A stretch of DNA of 44,391 bases from Chlorobiaceae bacterium (GTDB taxonomy: Bacteria > Bacteroidota > Chlorobiia > Chlorobiales > Chlorobiaceae), in contig JAAXWX010000010.1 in NCBI GenBank assembly GCA_013334755.1, positions 4,353 through 48,743 of the forward strand, given 5' to 3'. This document shows, piece by piece, positions 23,950 to 32,642 of the stretch. The position numbers were made by a program, and so were the translations under genes. The notes beneath the pieces are model-generated. The model was not told the DNA's origin, did not search any database, and worked only from the letters and a program-made list of their open reading frames with translations. Every line of letters starts with the position of its first letter. Position 1 is the stretch's first letter.

Positions 23950-24702
23950 ATGTTGAGCGATATAGTTACAGCCGTGAGAACCCTTACGGTGATTCCTGTT
24001 CCGGGCAGGGATACCGAAACCTTCAGCCGTTCGCTGTACTGGTTTCCCTTGGTTGGGTTGCTTCTCGGGCTTATACAGGCAGCGCTCGGCTATTTCGGCT
24101 CTCGTTTTGCCTGGAATGAGCTTTCAGCTCTGCTTGTAATACTTGGCGGGATTGTCCTTACCAGGGGAATGCATGCCGATGGACTTGCCGACCTGGCTGA
24201 TGGATTCTGGGGTGGCAGGACGAGGGAAGCAGCACTGAAAATTATGAAAGATCCAAACGTCGGTTCCTTCGGTGCAATTGCTCTCTCTGGTATCATGCTG
24301 CTCAAATGGGTTATCCTCCTGAAACTTGTCGGGTCCGGAGCTTTTGAATTCATTGCTGCCGGTGTTCTGCTCGCCCGCTGGACGCAGGTTCTCCTTGCTT
24401 CATCGCTGCCTTACGCCCGCGAGGAAGGCGGAACAGCACAAGCTTTCGTGAGTGGCGCTGGAGTTCTGCATATAATCGTAACTTCAGGGCTGACGCTCTT
24501 TTTTCTCCTGACTCTTCTTCATGCTGACCTCTATGCTCTCGTCTTGGTGGTATCAGTCGCGCTTTCAGCAGCTGTTTTTACTGGAGTGTTGAGCTACCGC
24601 AAAATCGGTGGGGTTACCGGTGATGTGCTCGGTGCAGGAAGTGAGGTAACTGAGGTATTCGTCTGGACCGCAGCAGCACTGTATTCAGTGGTCAACGTTT
24701 AA
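23950..24702 (+). CDS. cobS: Adenosylcobinamide-GDP ribazoletransferase (cobalamin synthase)
   Basis: A 250-residue integral inner-membrane enzyme that joins AdoCbi-GDP and alpha-ribazole(-phosphate). Motifs: RSLYWFPLVGLLLG, MHADGLADLADGFWGG with the Asp residues that hold Mg2+, KIMKDPNVGSFG, and several hydrophobic helices. GAGG eight bases before the ATG; gap to cobT is 3 bases. It ends 21 bases before the end of a convergent gene. A downstream cobC phosphatase is not present in the window. Confidence 0.93.
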   Translation: MLSDIVTAVRTLTVIPVPGRDTETFSRSLYWFPLVGLLLGLIQAALGYFGSRFAWNELSALLVILGGIVLTRGMHADGLADLADGFWGGRTREAALKIMKDPNVGSFGAIALSGIMLLKWVILLKLVGSGAFEFIAAGVLLARWTQVLLASSLPYAREEGGTAQAFVSGAGVLHIIVTSGLTLFFLLTLLHADLYALVLVVSVALSAAVFTGVLSYRKIGGVTGDVLGAGSEVTEVFVWTAAALYSVVNV

Positions 24703-24723
24703 GATGGATTGATGATGCTTTCA

Positions 24724-24996
24724 TTATTTGAATTTTGCTCTTGCTTTCCTGAATGCCTTTTTTAGATTGTTCACGGCCACTTCCGCTCCATATCTAACCT
24801 CTTGCCAGGCGTCCTCAGTGCTGTGGAGAAGAGCAGTTGTTTTCGATGCGGCATGTTCACGTTGCTGTTTCAGTTCATCAATCTGCTGATGAAGTCTTTT
24901 TGTGATCTTTTCAGCCTTTTTCTCAAGCTTTGCGATCTCCTTGTCCCACAATTTGAGCTTGCGGCCAAGGTTATCAATGTACTCTTTTCGGTCCAT
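24724..24996 (-). CDS. Small coiled-coil protein
   Basis: A 90-residue, very highly charged protein, almost wholly alpha-helical with a coiled-coil heptad pattern (KLWDKEIAKLEKKAEKITKRL, then LKQQREHAASKTTALL) and an amphipathic C-terminal helix (AWQEVRYGAEVAVNNLKKAFRKA). This is the layout of small stress-linked coiled-coil proteins such as the sll1863 type; function is not established. No signal peptide, no clear ribosome binding site. Same strand as the DUF2141 gene, 38 bases downstream of it. Confidence 0.65.
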   Translation of the reverse strand: MDRKEYIDNLGRKLKLWDKEIAKLEKKAEKITKRLHQQIDELKQQREHAASKTTALLHSTEDAWQEVRYGAEVAVNNLKKAFRKARAKFK

Positions 24997-25034
24997 GGCT
25001 TTTTTTGATTGAATAGTTTGGTCAATGTCCAGGT

Positions 25035-25505
25035 TTATAAATACCTCATCGAAACTGTTACCTCAAGCTCTTTTGCATCAAGCGTAAATACGGAATCGTT
25101 GTATTTTGGTCCACCCATTCCGATTTTGGGATTGTTTGATACGCCGACCCCCTCTTTGGGTATACCGATGAATGTTGTATCCAGTTTCCCGTTATTGTTT
25201 TCGTCGTGCATGATACTGACGGCATACGTACCGTAAGGAAGGTTGTCGAAGACAACGTTATCAGAAGTACTGGTGATTTTTTTCAGTGCTGAGGCATAGG
25301 CCTGCTCATGTTTTCCTGGAAAACCTTTTTTTGTGTTATAAAGTGAAATGCCAAGCTTCCCTTCAAGGTTTTTCAGCGCCACAACACGCACGGTAATTTT
25401 GCCGAGATGGGCTGGGGTATCGCTTGCCTGAGGGTTTTCCTGAGCAAAAACGGCACTTGCAGTTGTAAAAAAGAGTGCAATAAAAATTGTAAAAAGTTTG
25501 TACAT
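25035..25505 (-). CDS. Exported DUF2141 protein
   Basis: A 156-residue secreted protein. Signal peptide MYKLFTIFIALFFTTASAVFA is cut before QEN. The mature part is a small beta domain of the DUF2141 family: GKLGISLYNTKKGFP, LPYGTYAVSIMHDENNNGKLDT (Ca-binding-like Asp/Asn loop), FIGIPKEGVGVSNNP and GGPKYNDSVF. Function of the family is unknown; probably periplasmic or outer-membrane associated. ATG at 25505 is chosen because it directly opens the signal peptide; AGG lies just upstream. Divergent from murB. Confidence 0.85.
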   Translation of the reverse strand: MYKLFTIFIALFFTTASAVFAQENPQASDTPAHLGKITVRVVALKNLEGKLGISLYNTKKGFPGKHEQAYASALKKITSTSDNVVFDNLPYGTYAVSIMHDENNNGKLDTTFIGIPKEGVGVSNNPKIGMGGPKYNDSVFTLDAKELEVTVSMRYL

Positions 25506-25694
25506 AGCCTGAAAAGATATATTTCTGGTGTTAAAAAGAGTATGATCAATCATATCGAGTGCTCATTCATTTTGAGAGTATAAAATAATATCGGCAATCA
25601 TAATCTCCTTTGCAAGAGAGTGAAGGGAACCTGTTTTATTGGTGTTTGTTCAGATAAATCTATTTAGATTTCAAAGTATAACAGTAATACCGAT

Positions 25695-27317
25695 ATGATT
25701 AATCATAATTCTTCAATTTCCGCTCCTGTTTTTGAAAATATTTCTCTTGGTGAAAGAGGCTATTACAAGATCGGGGGGAAAGCCCGTTTTTTTGCTCAAC
25801 CACGAAGTCCGGTGGAACTTGCTGATCTTTTACTCTGGAACCGCGATCAGCGTTTTCCGCTTGCTCTCATGGGCAGCGGCAGCAATATTCTTTTTTCTGA
25901 TAGAGATTTCCCCGGCATTATGATTTCATTCTTCGGGATGCAGCGCCTATGCTGGCTCTCTGATGATACGCTGTTCTGTGAAGCTGGTGTTGAAAATACC
26001 GTGATTGCCGAAGAGCTGTATTCAGCTGGTAAGGGAGGAGGAGAATGGCTTTACCGTCTTCCCGGGCAGATCGGAGCTACGGTAAGGATGAATGCCCGCT
26101 GCTTCGGTGGGGAGGTTTCTGAAATTACGGCTGGCATTCTTACCCTTTCGGTTGATGGCTGCCTGCGGTGGCAGTTGCCCGATGAGGTTTTTTATGGATA
26201 CAAGCATACCTCTCTTATGGAGAAACCGGAAATCGTGGTTGCTGTTGTGTTGCGTTTTCCGCAAACCCGTGATGCGCAGGAAATCGAATTTCTGATGCGC
26301 GGATATGAGAAAGAACGCACTGAAAAGCATCATTTCGACTTTCCAAGTTGCGGCTCGACCTTTAAAAACAATTATTCACTGGGGCGTTCGAGCGGCAGGA
26401 TTTTTGAAGAACTCGGATTTAAGGGGCAATTGGAAGGCGGTGCAATGGTCAGCGAACACCATGCCAATTTTATATATAACAGAGGAGAGGCAAGCGCAAC
26501 AGATGTGCTCAGGCTTGCTGCACGCATGAAAAAAGCGGCCTTCCAGGAAGCAGGAGCCGAACTCGATCTTGAAGTACAGTGCATCGGTTTGTTTGATGCG
26601 GAGCTGCTCGCATCATGTGGTGTAGGGTATTTTACTGATGAGCGAGATCCTTCAAAAGGGTGGTCCGGCCTGTTATGGTCCCCTCAAGCAGATGACGGGA
26701 TAGCAATGCCGAAGCCGGTCATTCCTTGTATTCTCATGCAAGGACCACTGTTGGGGTACTCATGTGTTGACAGGGAATTTCCTGCAGGTGTTTTTGTGGA
26801 AGTTGAACAGTTGATTTCGCTTGATGAAGCAGCCTCCACTCCCGAAGCATCATTTATTCGCTGGACAACCAATTACACTGATAAGGCTCTTTTTTCCGTG
26901 AAGCAACCTTCAAACATGCCTGCCGGGACTTTTACTGACGAATTATGGAACTACAGTGTTTCCGAACTGTTTATTGCCGGTGCCTCCGGCTCAGGCTATC
27001 TTGAATTTGAAATGACTCCGCAGGGGCACTGGGTTGCACTGCGCTTTGATAGTCCCCGAAAGCGGGCAAAAGGTTTTGAAATCCTTTCTCCCGAGCCATG
27101 GAGCAAGCATGTGCGTCTGCTGAATGAAAAGAGTCGTTTCGGTATGGAGTTGACCTATGAACTGCTGCAGCCTTTCATGACCGGCAAGCTTGTTGCCTTG
27201 CAGTGCTGTGGATCTTCCGGCAGGGGAGAGCTCGCACTTTTTCCATGGTGGTACAATCCATCACTACCGGCCGATTTTCATCAGCCGGATCATTATTTTC
27301 GGATTTTTCTTGCCTGA
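25695..27317 (+). CDS. murB: UDP-N-acetylenolpyruvoylglucosamine reductase with C-terminal DOMON-like domain
   Basis: A 540-residue fusion. Residues about 15-300 are MurB, the FAD enzyme that reduces UDP-GlcNAc-enolpyruvate with NADPH to UDP-MurNAc for peptidoglycan: YYKIGGKARFF (23-33), MGSGSNILFSD (59-69), LPGQIGATVRMNA (122-134), GSTFKNN with the catalytic Ser221 and LEVQ with Glu293. Residues about 360-540 are a DOMON/CBM9-like beta sandwich (ELWNYSVSELFI, YLEFEMTPQGHWVALRFDSPR). A DOMON-like tail on MurB is known as a subtype; its ligand is not. No signal peptide, so the extra domain works in the cytoplasm. No good ribosome binding site is seen. Its stop is only 9 bases from that of the convergent flxA. 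Confidence 0.92.
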   Translation: MINHNSSISAPVFENISLGERGYYKIGGKARFFAQPRSPVELADLLLWNRDQRFPLALMGSGSNILFSDRDFPGIMISFFGMQRLCWLSDDTLFCEAGVENTVIAEELYSAGKGGGEWLYRLPGQIGATVRMNARCFGGEVSEITAGILTLSVDGCLRWQLPDEVFYGYKHTSLMEKPEIVVAVVLRFPQTRDAQEIEFLMRGYEKERTEKHHFDFPSCGSTFKNNYSLGRSSGRIFEELGFKGQLEGGAMVSEHHANFIYNRGEASATDVLRLAARMKKAAFQEAGAELDLEVQCIGLFDAELLASCGVGYFTDERDPSKGWSGLLWSPQADDGIAMPKPVIPCILMQGPLLGYSCVDREFPAGVFVEVEQLISLDEAASTPEASFIRWTTNYTDKALFSVKQPSNMPAGTFTDELWNYSVSELFIAGASGSGYLEFEMTPQGHWVALRFDSPRKRAKGFEILSPEPWSKHVRLLNEKSRFGMELTYELLQPFMTGKLVALQCCGSSGRGELALFPWWYNPSLPADFHQPDHYFRIFLA

Positions 27318-27326
27318 CAAGAGTTT

Positions 27327-28193
27327 TTATAAATCAGCTGCAGGCATGCGGGAAACCTCGGCTGCAGTAAAGACCGGCCCCTCCTTGCAGACATAAATCG
27401 ACCCCACATTGCAGCGTCCGCATTTACCGACTCCGCATTTCATGCGGTTTTCGAGTGTTGTGTAGACGTTTTTTTCATCAAAACCAAGCTTCTTGAGCGA
27501 GATAAGCGTGAACTTGATCATGATTGGCGGCCCGCAGATGACCGCTATGCAGTTGTCCGGCGATGGTGCGGCCTCTTCAAGCACGGTGGGCACAAAGCCG
27601 ACTTTGTGCTTCCAGTCCGGGGATTCTCCGCCTGGATCTACAGTGAGGACAAGCTCAACATCCTCGCGCTGCTGCCACTCCTCCAGTTCATGTTTATAGA
27701 CAAGATCAGCCACGGTACGGGCACCATAGACAATGGTGACCTTGCCGAATTTTTCACGTTGGTCAAGGCATGACCAGATAACACTTCGAGTAGGCGGCAA
27801 AGCTATTCCCCCGGAAATGAAGAGGAGGTTTTTACCGTAAAACTCTTCAATGGGAAAGCGGTTTCCGTATGGACCTCGAAAAGTAATGAGGTCACCGATA
27901 TCAGCATTTGCCAGCGCGGATGTCACCCTGCCGGACTGCCGGAAGGTGCATTCAATATAATCCTTTCGGGTTTCAGGGCTTGCGACGCAGAAGGTGCTCT
28001 CTCCTTCGCCGTAAACTCCATAGAGCCCGAACATGCCGGTACGGAAGGTTTTCTTGAACTCCTCCTGATCGGCCGGGTTCTGAAACTCGAGTTTCAGGGT
28101 TCTCACGCCGGGTGCTTCGTCGTGGCGGGCTACGATTTTCGTGATAGCCGGTTTGTAGATGTTCGGTTGCGTGTTTTGGATGTTTTCTGTCAC
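27327..28193 (-). CDS. flxA: Flx/sulfhydrogenase-gamma-type FAD/NAD(P)-binding reductase (FlxA-like)
   Basis: A 288-residue cytoplasmic subunit that takes electrons from NAD(P)H. It has a ferredoxin-reductase fold: FAD region (about 20-130, GPYGNRFP), NAD(P) region starting LLFISGGIALPPTRSVIW, ICGPPIMIKF, and a C-terminal [2Fe-2S] knuckle CGVGKCGRC...VC. The same layout is found in AsrB, HydG and FlxA. It is the last gene of the seven-domain hdr-flx operon and its ATG overlaps the flxB stop by 4 bases. The neighbouring hdr genes favour FlxA over a stand-alone sulfite reductase or hydrogenase subunit, as no hydrogenase large subunit is present. Confidence 0.85.
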   Translation of the reverse strand: MTENIQNTQPNIYKPAITKIVARHDEAPGVRTLKLEFQNPADQEEFKKTFRTGMFGLYGVYGEGESTFCVASPETRKDYIECTFRQSGRVTSALANADIGDLITFRGPYGNRFPIEEFYGKNLLFISGGIALPPTRSVIWSCLDQREKFGKVTIVYGARTVADLVYKHELEEWQQREDVELVLTVDPGGESPDWKHKVGFVPTVLEEAAPSPDNCIAVICGPPIMIKFTLISLKKLGFDEKNVYTTLENRMKCGVGKCGRCNVGSIYVCKEGPVFTAAEVSRMPAADL

Positions 28194-29203
28194 GACTGTA
28201 ATTTTGATATCTCTTGTAAAGTCTCTGTAATACCCATGTCAACCGGGCACTGGCGCGAGCATCGTCCGCATCCGCTGCAGCTGTTCACACTGAATTTGCC
28301 GGGAAAATAGTTGAATTTGTGCATGATGCGCTGGCGCCATCGTGCAGATTGTGTCGATCGGGGGTTATGACCTGAAGTGTGCATGGTAAAGAGGGCAAAT
28401 GAGCAACTGTCCCAGTTTTTTCTTCTGATCCCGCTATAGGTGTCACCTTCGTCCTGGATGTCAAAACAGTGACAGGTGGGACAAAGGTAGGTACAGGAGG
28501 CGCAGCCGATACATCGCATCGAGATCTCTTTCCAGAATTTGCTGTCAAAGTTTTCCGGATTCTGCAGCCAGGTGACGCATGCGTCGAGGTTGAATTTTTC
28601 CGTAACAACTGCTGTCGGGGCAGCCTGATCAGAGCTTTCCTGAAGGAGGTCAGCAATCACGGCAAATGCTTCACGGCCCCTGTCAGTGATCTCCTCAACC
28701 TGCCATCCTCTGTTATTCTCAAGTGGACGAAGCAGGACATCGCAGCCTTTCGTGCTGTCTGGTGCGAGATCGAGAGATGTGCACATACAGAAATCATCAG
28801 CTTTTGTGCATGCAATGGTCACGATAACCGACTCATTGCGCCGATGAAACCAGAAATCATCTTTGTAATCCCATCCAAAAAGGGAATCATCAATGGCTAA
28901 ACCTGAAGCATCGCAGGCTCTTGCACCGAAAATGATTCTTTTTTCCTGAGGCGGAGGAAAATCAGCAGTGTCGATCTCACTTTTTTTAATGGTGTAGCGC
29001 AGCATTGGTTCTGTCTGAGGAAAAAAGAGCTCCTTGACTGAACGGTCAGGAAGTATCATTCCGAAATCAAAACCGGCACCATTTTCAACCACAGCATACC
29101 TTGAAATTGACTCTCCCTGTACAGGACCGATTACCGTCATGCCTGCCGAACGCCATCGTTCGACACAATTGTCAAGTTTATCACTTAAAAGGATTCTTGT
29201 CAT
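28190..29203 (-). CDS. flxB: Two-[4Fe-4S] electron-transfer subunit (FlxB-like, AsrA/HydB family)
   Basis: A 337-residue cytoplasmic iron-sulfur protein. The N-terminal two thirds carry GARACD and CTKADDFCMC, typical of AsrA/HydB subunits; the C-terminal third has two ferredoxin motifs, CIGCASCTYLCPTCHC and CSGCGRCSRQCP. It should wire electrons between the flavin subunit FlxA and the other iron-sulfur subunits. It lies 13 bases after flxC. No strong ribosome binding site, which fits coupled translation. Confidence 0.85.
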   Translation of the reverse strand: MTRILLSDKLDNCVERWRSAGMTVIGPVQGESISRYAVVENGAGFDFGMILPDRSVKELFFPQTEPMLRYTIKKSEIDTADFPPPQEKRIIFGARACDASGLAIDDSLFGWDYKDDFWFHRRNESVIVTIACTKADDFCMCTSLDLAPDSTKGCDVLLRPLENNRGWQVEEITDRGREAFAVIADLLQESSDQAAPTAVVTEKFNLDACVTWLQNPENFDSKFWKEISMRCIGCASCTYLCPTCHCFDIQDEGDTYSGIRRKNWDSCSFALFTMHTSGHNPRSTQSARWRQRIMHKFNYFPGKFSVNSCSGCGRCSRQCPVDMGITETLQEISKLQS

Positions 29204-29216
29204 ACGTTTTGGTTAC

Positions 29217-30047
29217 TTAGAGAATGAATGTCTCGGTGTCATCCTTTTTAAAACTTGCAAGTACCGGTTCCTGGGTCGGACTTAAACCGGCAAAATGATC
29301 GAATCCTTCAAGCACCATCTCGGCCATCCTCTGATTGATGAGGCGGAGGGGGATGTTTACCGGACATGCCCTGTCGCAATTGCCACATTGGACACATCGT
29401 CCGGAAAGATGAAATGCGCGAACGACATTCCATTCGAAATTTCCAAGTGTATGAGAGGAGGTATTGACCCATTGAGGCTGATTACTGTCGACAATACAGC
29501 GACGGCAATAACACATAGGGCAGGCCTGACGGCAGGCGTAACATTTAATGCATCGGGAAAACTCCTCCTGCCAGAAGTCGAATCGCTCCTGTTCGTTCAT
29601 CCTTTCAATACTTTCAAGCAGTGGTTCTTTGGATATTTGAGGTGAATTTTCCTTGATGTCGCTTAACAGCGCTGAAAAATCTTTCGAATGTCGGCCCTCC
29701 AGTGGTCTGACCTCCCGACCAGTAGAGTCGAATCCAAAAATCACGATCTGATCCATATTAAGCTGGTATTCTGCTGCAAGGATATTGATCGAGCGGATTC
29801 CTTCAGGGCGAAGAAAGATACCGACACGTTTCTCATCGCTCAGCAACCCTTCGGCAACAAGATACCCGGACAGGTTTGTTATGCAGGTACTGTCAAGCAC
29901 AAGCTGGTCGGCATCATCGGATGAACGGATAAAGAGCGGGCGACGCCGGTCGGGAGTTGATCCCGGCTTGTAACCGATCACCATTTTTACCGAGTCACTG
30001 GCAAGAAGCTCTTTTACCGTCGTTCTGTATTTTTCCTGTGTAATCAT
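29217..30047 (-). CDS. flxC: Iron-sulfur subunit FlxC-like
   Basis: A 276-residue cytoplasmic protein. The N-terminal part (LFIRSSDDADQLVLDSTCITNLSGYL) resembles the F420-hydrogenase beta-related domain of FlxC; the C-terminal part holds CIKCYACRQACPMCYCRRC and CVQCGNCDRACP, two [4Fe-4S] sites plus extra Cys. Likely an electron conduit between FlxB and FlxD/HdrA. It begins 12 bases after flxD ends. Confidence 0.82.
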   Translation of the reverse strand: MITQEKYRTTVKELLASDSVKMVIGYKPGSTPDRRRPLFIRSSDDADQLVLDSTCITNLSGYLVAEGLLSDEKRVGIFLRPEGIRSINILAAEYQLNMDQIVIFGFDSTGREVRPLEGRHSKDFSALLSDIKENSPQISKEPLLESIERMNEQERFDFWQEEFSRCIKCYACRQACPMCYCRRCIVDSNQPQWVNTSSHTLGNFEWNVVRAFHLSGRCVQCGNCDRACPVNIPLRLINQRMAEMVLEGFDHFAGLSPTQEPVLASFKKDDTETFIL

Positions 30048-30059
30048 TGTCCGTTGCTT

Positions 30060-30512
30060 TTAAAGGGTCGCCGGTGATTGAGCATCCTTGATCATCTGCT
30101 GATATTGATCAAAAGGACCGAGCTTACGGATATCTTCCGTAACACTGTTGATGAGATCAGCAAATTTGCTTCCTTCAGCCGCACTGATCCATGAATACTT
30201 TACCCGTTCAGGCGATATGCCTGTAAATTCGAGCAGGGAGCGAAATACCATCCATCTCCGGCGAGCATGGTAATTTCCATGGGTAAAATGGCAATCACCC
30301 GGATGGCAGCCACTTACCAGGACACCATCAGCACCTTTCTGCAGCGCTTTGAGAATAAACATTGGGCTGATTCTTCCGGTGCAGGGAAGTCGGACAATTC
30401 GCACATTGGGCGCATATTTCAGCCTGCTCGTTCCTGCAAGGTCAGCTCCTGCATAGGTGCAGTAAGTACAGACAAAAGCAATGATGTTCGGTTCAAATTG
30501 TTGTTCACTCAT
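30060..30512 (-). CDS. flxD: MvhD/FlxD-type [2Fe-2S] subunit
   Basis: A 150-residue cytoplasmic protein of the MvhD/FlpD family, which passes electrons to HdrA. Conserved Cys are at CTYCTYAGADLAG, LPCTGRI and SGCHPGDCHF, the pattern of the [2Fe-2S] site. GGAG seven bases before the ATG confirms the start. It is placed directly after hdrA (55 bases), as in other Flx-Hdr loci. Confidence 0.9.
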   Translation of the reverse strand: MSEQQFEPNIIAFVCTYCTYAGADLAGTSRLKYAPNVRIVRLPCTGRISPMFILKALQKGADGVLVSGCHPGDCHFTHGNYHARRRWMVFRSLLEFTGISPERVKYSWISAAEGSKFADLINSVTEDIRKLGPFDQYQQMIKDAQSPATL

Positions 30513-30567
30513 CGGCTTACTCCGTTAGCAAGGTATACTCTTCATTCATGATAAAAAAGGGGGCGTT

Positions 30568-32538
30568 TCAGAGGCCCATCACTTCGGCAAAGATCTGTTT
30601 TTCAGTAAAGCCTGCCAGATCGAGACTGTTTGAACGGCAGAAGGTGACGCATGTTCCGCATCCCTGGCAAAGGCCCGGATTGACATAGGCTACTTGTTTA
30701 ATAAGACGACCGGAGCGGTCGCAGATATCTTTTTTCTCGATAGCGTTATAGGGGCAGGCAAGAACGCAGCCCCAGCATCCAGCGCATGTTGCTTCGTTAT
30801 TAATGGCAATAACCGGTTCCCGTTCAAGTTTCTCCTTGCTGAAAAGGGCAAGTACCTTGCTGGCCGATGCTGATGCCTGGGCAACGGAGTCAGGAATATC
30901 CTTTGGCGACTGGCATGCTCCTGCAAGGAAAACTCCTGCAGTGGATGATTCAACAGGGCGGAGCTTGAGATGGGCTTCGTTGTAAAAGCCGTATTCATCA
31001 TAGGCAATACCGATGATTTTAGCGAACTCTTTCGCATTTGGCTGTGGTACCATCGCTGTAGCAAGGACAACCATATCGGCTGCTACGGTAACCGGTCGAC
31101 CGAGCAGGGTATCGACACCCCGCACCATCAGTTTGCCATTTTCCTGCCAGACCTTGCTCACCCTGCCACGGATATATGATGCTTCATCTTCTTCGATAGC
31201 ACGGCGGGTAAATTCATCATAGCCTTTTCCTGCTGCACGGATATCCATATAAAAGATATTGGTTTTTCCGCCATGCGCCTTGTGGGCGTAAAGCATGGCA
31301 TGTTTTGCAGTGTACATGCAGCATATCTTGGAGCAGTATCGTACTCCTTTAGACGGGTCTCGTGATCCGGCGCACTGGATAAAAACAACATTTTCCGGTT
31401 CCTTGCCGTCAGATGGGCGAAGGATTTTTCCGGCAGTAGGACCACTGGCTGTGGCGAGGCGTTCAAATTGCAGGCCGGTGATAACGTCAGGAAATTTACC
31501 GTACCCATACTCTCCATACATTGCCGTGTTCTGGATCTGGAATCCGGTAGCGACAACGATCGCTCCTATTTCAAGGTCAATGAATTCGTCCTGCATCTCA
31601 AAGTCTATCGCATTGATTTGACAGGATTTCTGGCACATTTTGCATTTGCCGTTCTTGAAATAGATGCAGCTTGCCGTGTCGATGATTGGTATGTTGGGTA
31701 CGGATTGGGCAAAGGGGGTATATATAGCCGTTCGTTTGCCAAGGCCGCAGTCAAATTCGCTTGAGATTTTTTTGACCGGACATTTGGTCATGCAGTCGCC
31801 ACACCCCGTGCATTTGTGTGTGTCAACATAGCGCGATTTCATGCGGATCCTGACCTTGAAATTGCCGATATAGCCATCAACACTCTCAACTTCAGCATAG
31901 GTAAGGAGGCGGATGTTGGGATGTTGGGCTGTTTCGACCATACGGGGGGTCATGATGCATTGCGAGCAATCGAGCGTAGGGAAAGTTTCTGACAACTGGG
32001 CCATGTGACCGCCAAGGGATGGTTCTCGCTCAACCAGAACAACTTCCTGTCCGGCGTTGGCAATATCAAGTGCCGCCTGCAGTCCAGCAATACCTCCTCC
32101 GATGACCAGAGCCCTGCGGGTTACCGGCACCTCGATAGGCTGAAGTTTGTTGTTGCGTTTTACCTTCTCGATCATTGAACGGGTGATATCCATGGCTTTT
32201 TCGGTCGCCATATCACTGTCGGTATGTACCCATGAACACTGTTCGCGGATGTTGGCTATTTCACAGAGATAAGGATTCAGGCCCGCTTCGGCGCATGCCT
32301 TGCGGAAAGTGGCTTCATGCATTCTTGGTGAGCATGCCGCTATGACTATACCGGTAAGATTGTTGTCGCGGATAGCTTTTTTGACGCTTTCCTGACCGGG
32401 GTCTGAACAGAAATATTTGTATTCAACAGAGACCGCAACTCCAGGATGCTCTCCCATGGCAGCGGCCAGTTTGGTACAATCAACCTTAGCTGCGATATTT
32501 TCGCCGCAGTGACAAATGAATACTCCAATTTTTGCCAT
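30568..32538 (-). CDS. hdrA: HdrA-like FAD/iron-sulfur subunit
   Basis: A 656-residue cytoplasmic flavoprotein, the centre of the complex and, in the family, the site of flavin-based electron bifurcation. N-terminal iron-sulfur domain (FICHCGENI, then CS..H), FAD site VIGGGIAGLQAA (145-156), LDCSQCIMTP, a ferredoxin pair CTGCGDCMTKCP (243-254) and CKMCQKSCQ, RYCSKICCMY, then a C-terminal ferredoxin domain with CAGCWGCVLACP and CQGCGTCVTFC. All cluster-binding Cys are present. Length matches methanogen and bacterial HdrA. The missing hydrogenase genes and adjacent flxABCD indicate NAD(P)H rather than H2 as donor (inference). Weak ribosome binding site. Confidence 0.92.
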   Translation of the reverse strand: MAKIGVFICHCGENIAAKVDCTKLAAAMGEHPGVAVSVEYKYFCSDPGQESVKKAIRDNNLTGIVIAACSPRMHEATFRKACAEAGLNPYLCEIANIREQCSWVHTDSDMATEKAMDITRSMIEKVKRNNKLQPIEVPVTRRALVIGGGIAGLQAALDIANAGQEVVLVEREPSLGGHMAQLSETFPTLDCSQCIMTPRMVETAQHPNIRLLTYAEVESVDGYIGNFKVRIRMKSRYVDTHKCTGCGDCMTKCPVKKISSEFDCGLGKRTAIYTPFAQSVPNIPIIDTASCIYFKNGKCKMCQKSCQINAIDFEMQDEFIDLEIGAIVVATGFQIQNTAMYGEYGYGKFPDVITGLQFERLATASGPTAGKILRPSDGKEPENVVFIQCAGSRDPSKGVRYCSKICCMYTAKHAMLYAHKAHGGKTNIFYMDIRAAGKGYDEFTRRAIEEDEASYIRGRVSKVWQENGKLMVRGVDTLLGRPVTVAADMVVLATAMVPQPNAKEFAKIIGIAYDEYGFYNEAHLKLRPVESSTAGVFLAGACQSPKDIPDSVAQASASASKVLALFSKEKLEREPVIAINNEATCAGCWGCVLACPYNAIEKKDICDRSGRLIKQVAYVNPGLCQGCGTCVTFCRSNSLDLAGFTEKQIFAEVMGL

Positions 32539-32642
32539 TAATTCAATCTTTTAGTATGAAGTCGCTGACCGGAATGGCGCACATGGAATTCCCCTGAAAC
32601 CAAGTGCCTCTTGTTCTTGTTTCTCCAAAGGTCTGGTGTTGC

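Noticed and set aside
27327-30512. Dissimilatory sulfite reductase (AsrABC) or sulfhydrogenase operon
   Set aside because: FlxA and FlxB resemble AsrB/AsrA and HydG/HydB, but no AsrC, hydrogenase large subunit or small subunit is present, while HdrA, HdrB/C and MvhD-type genes are.
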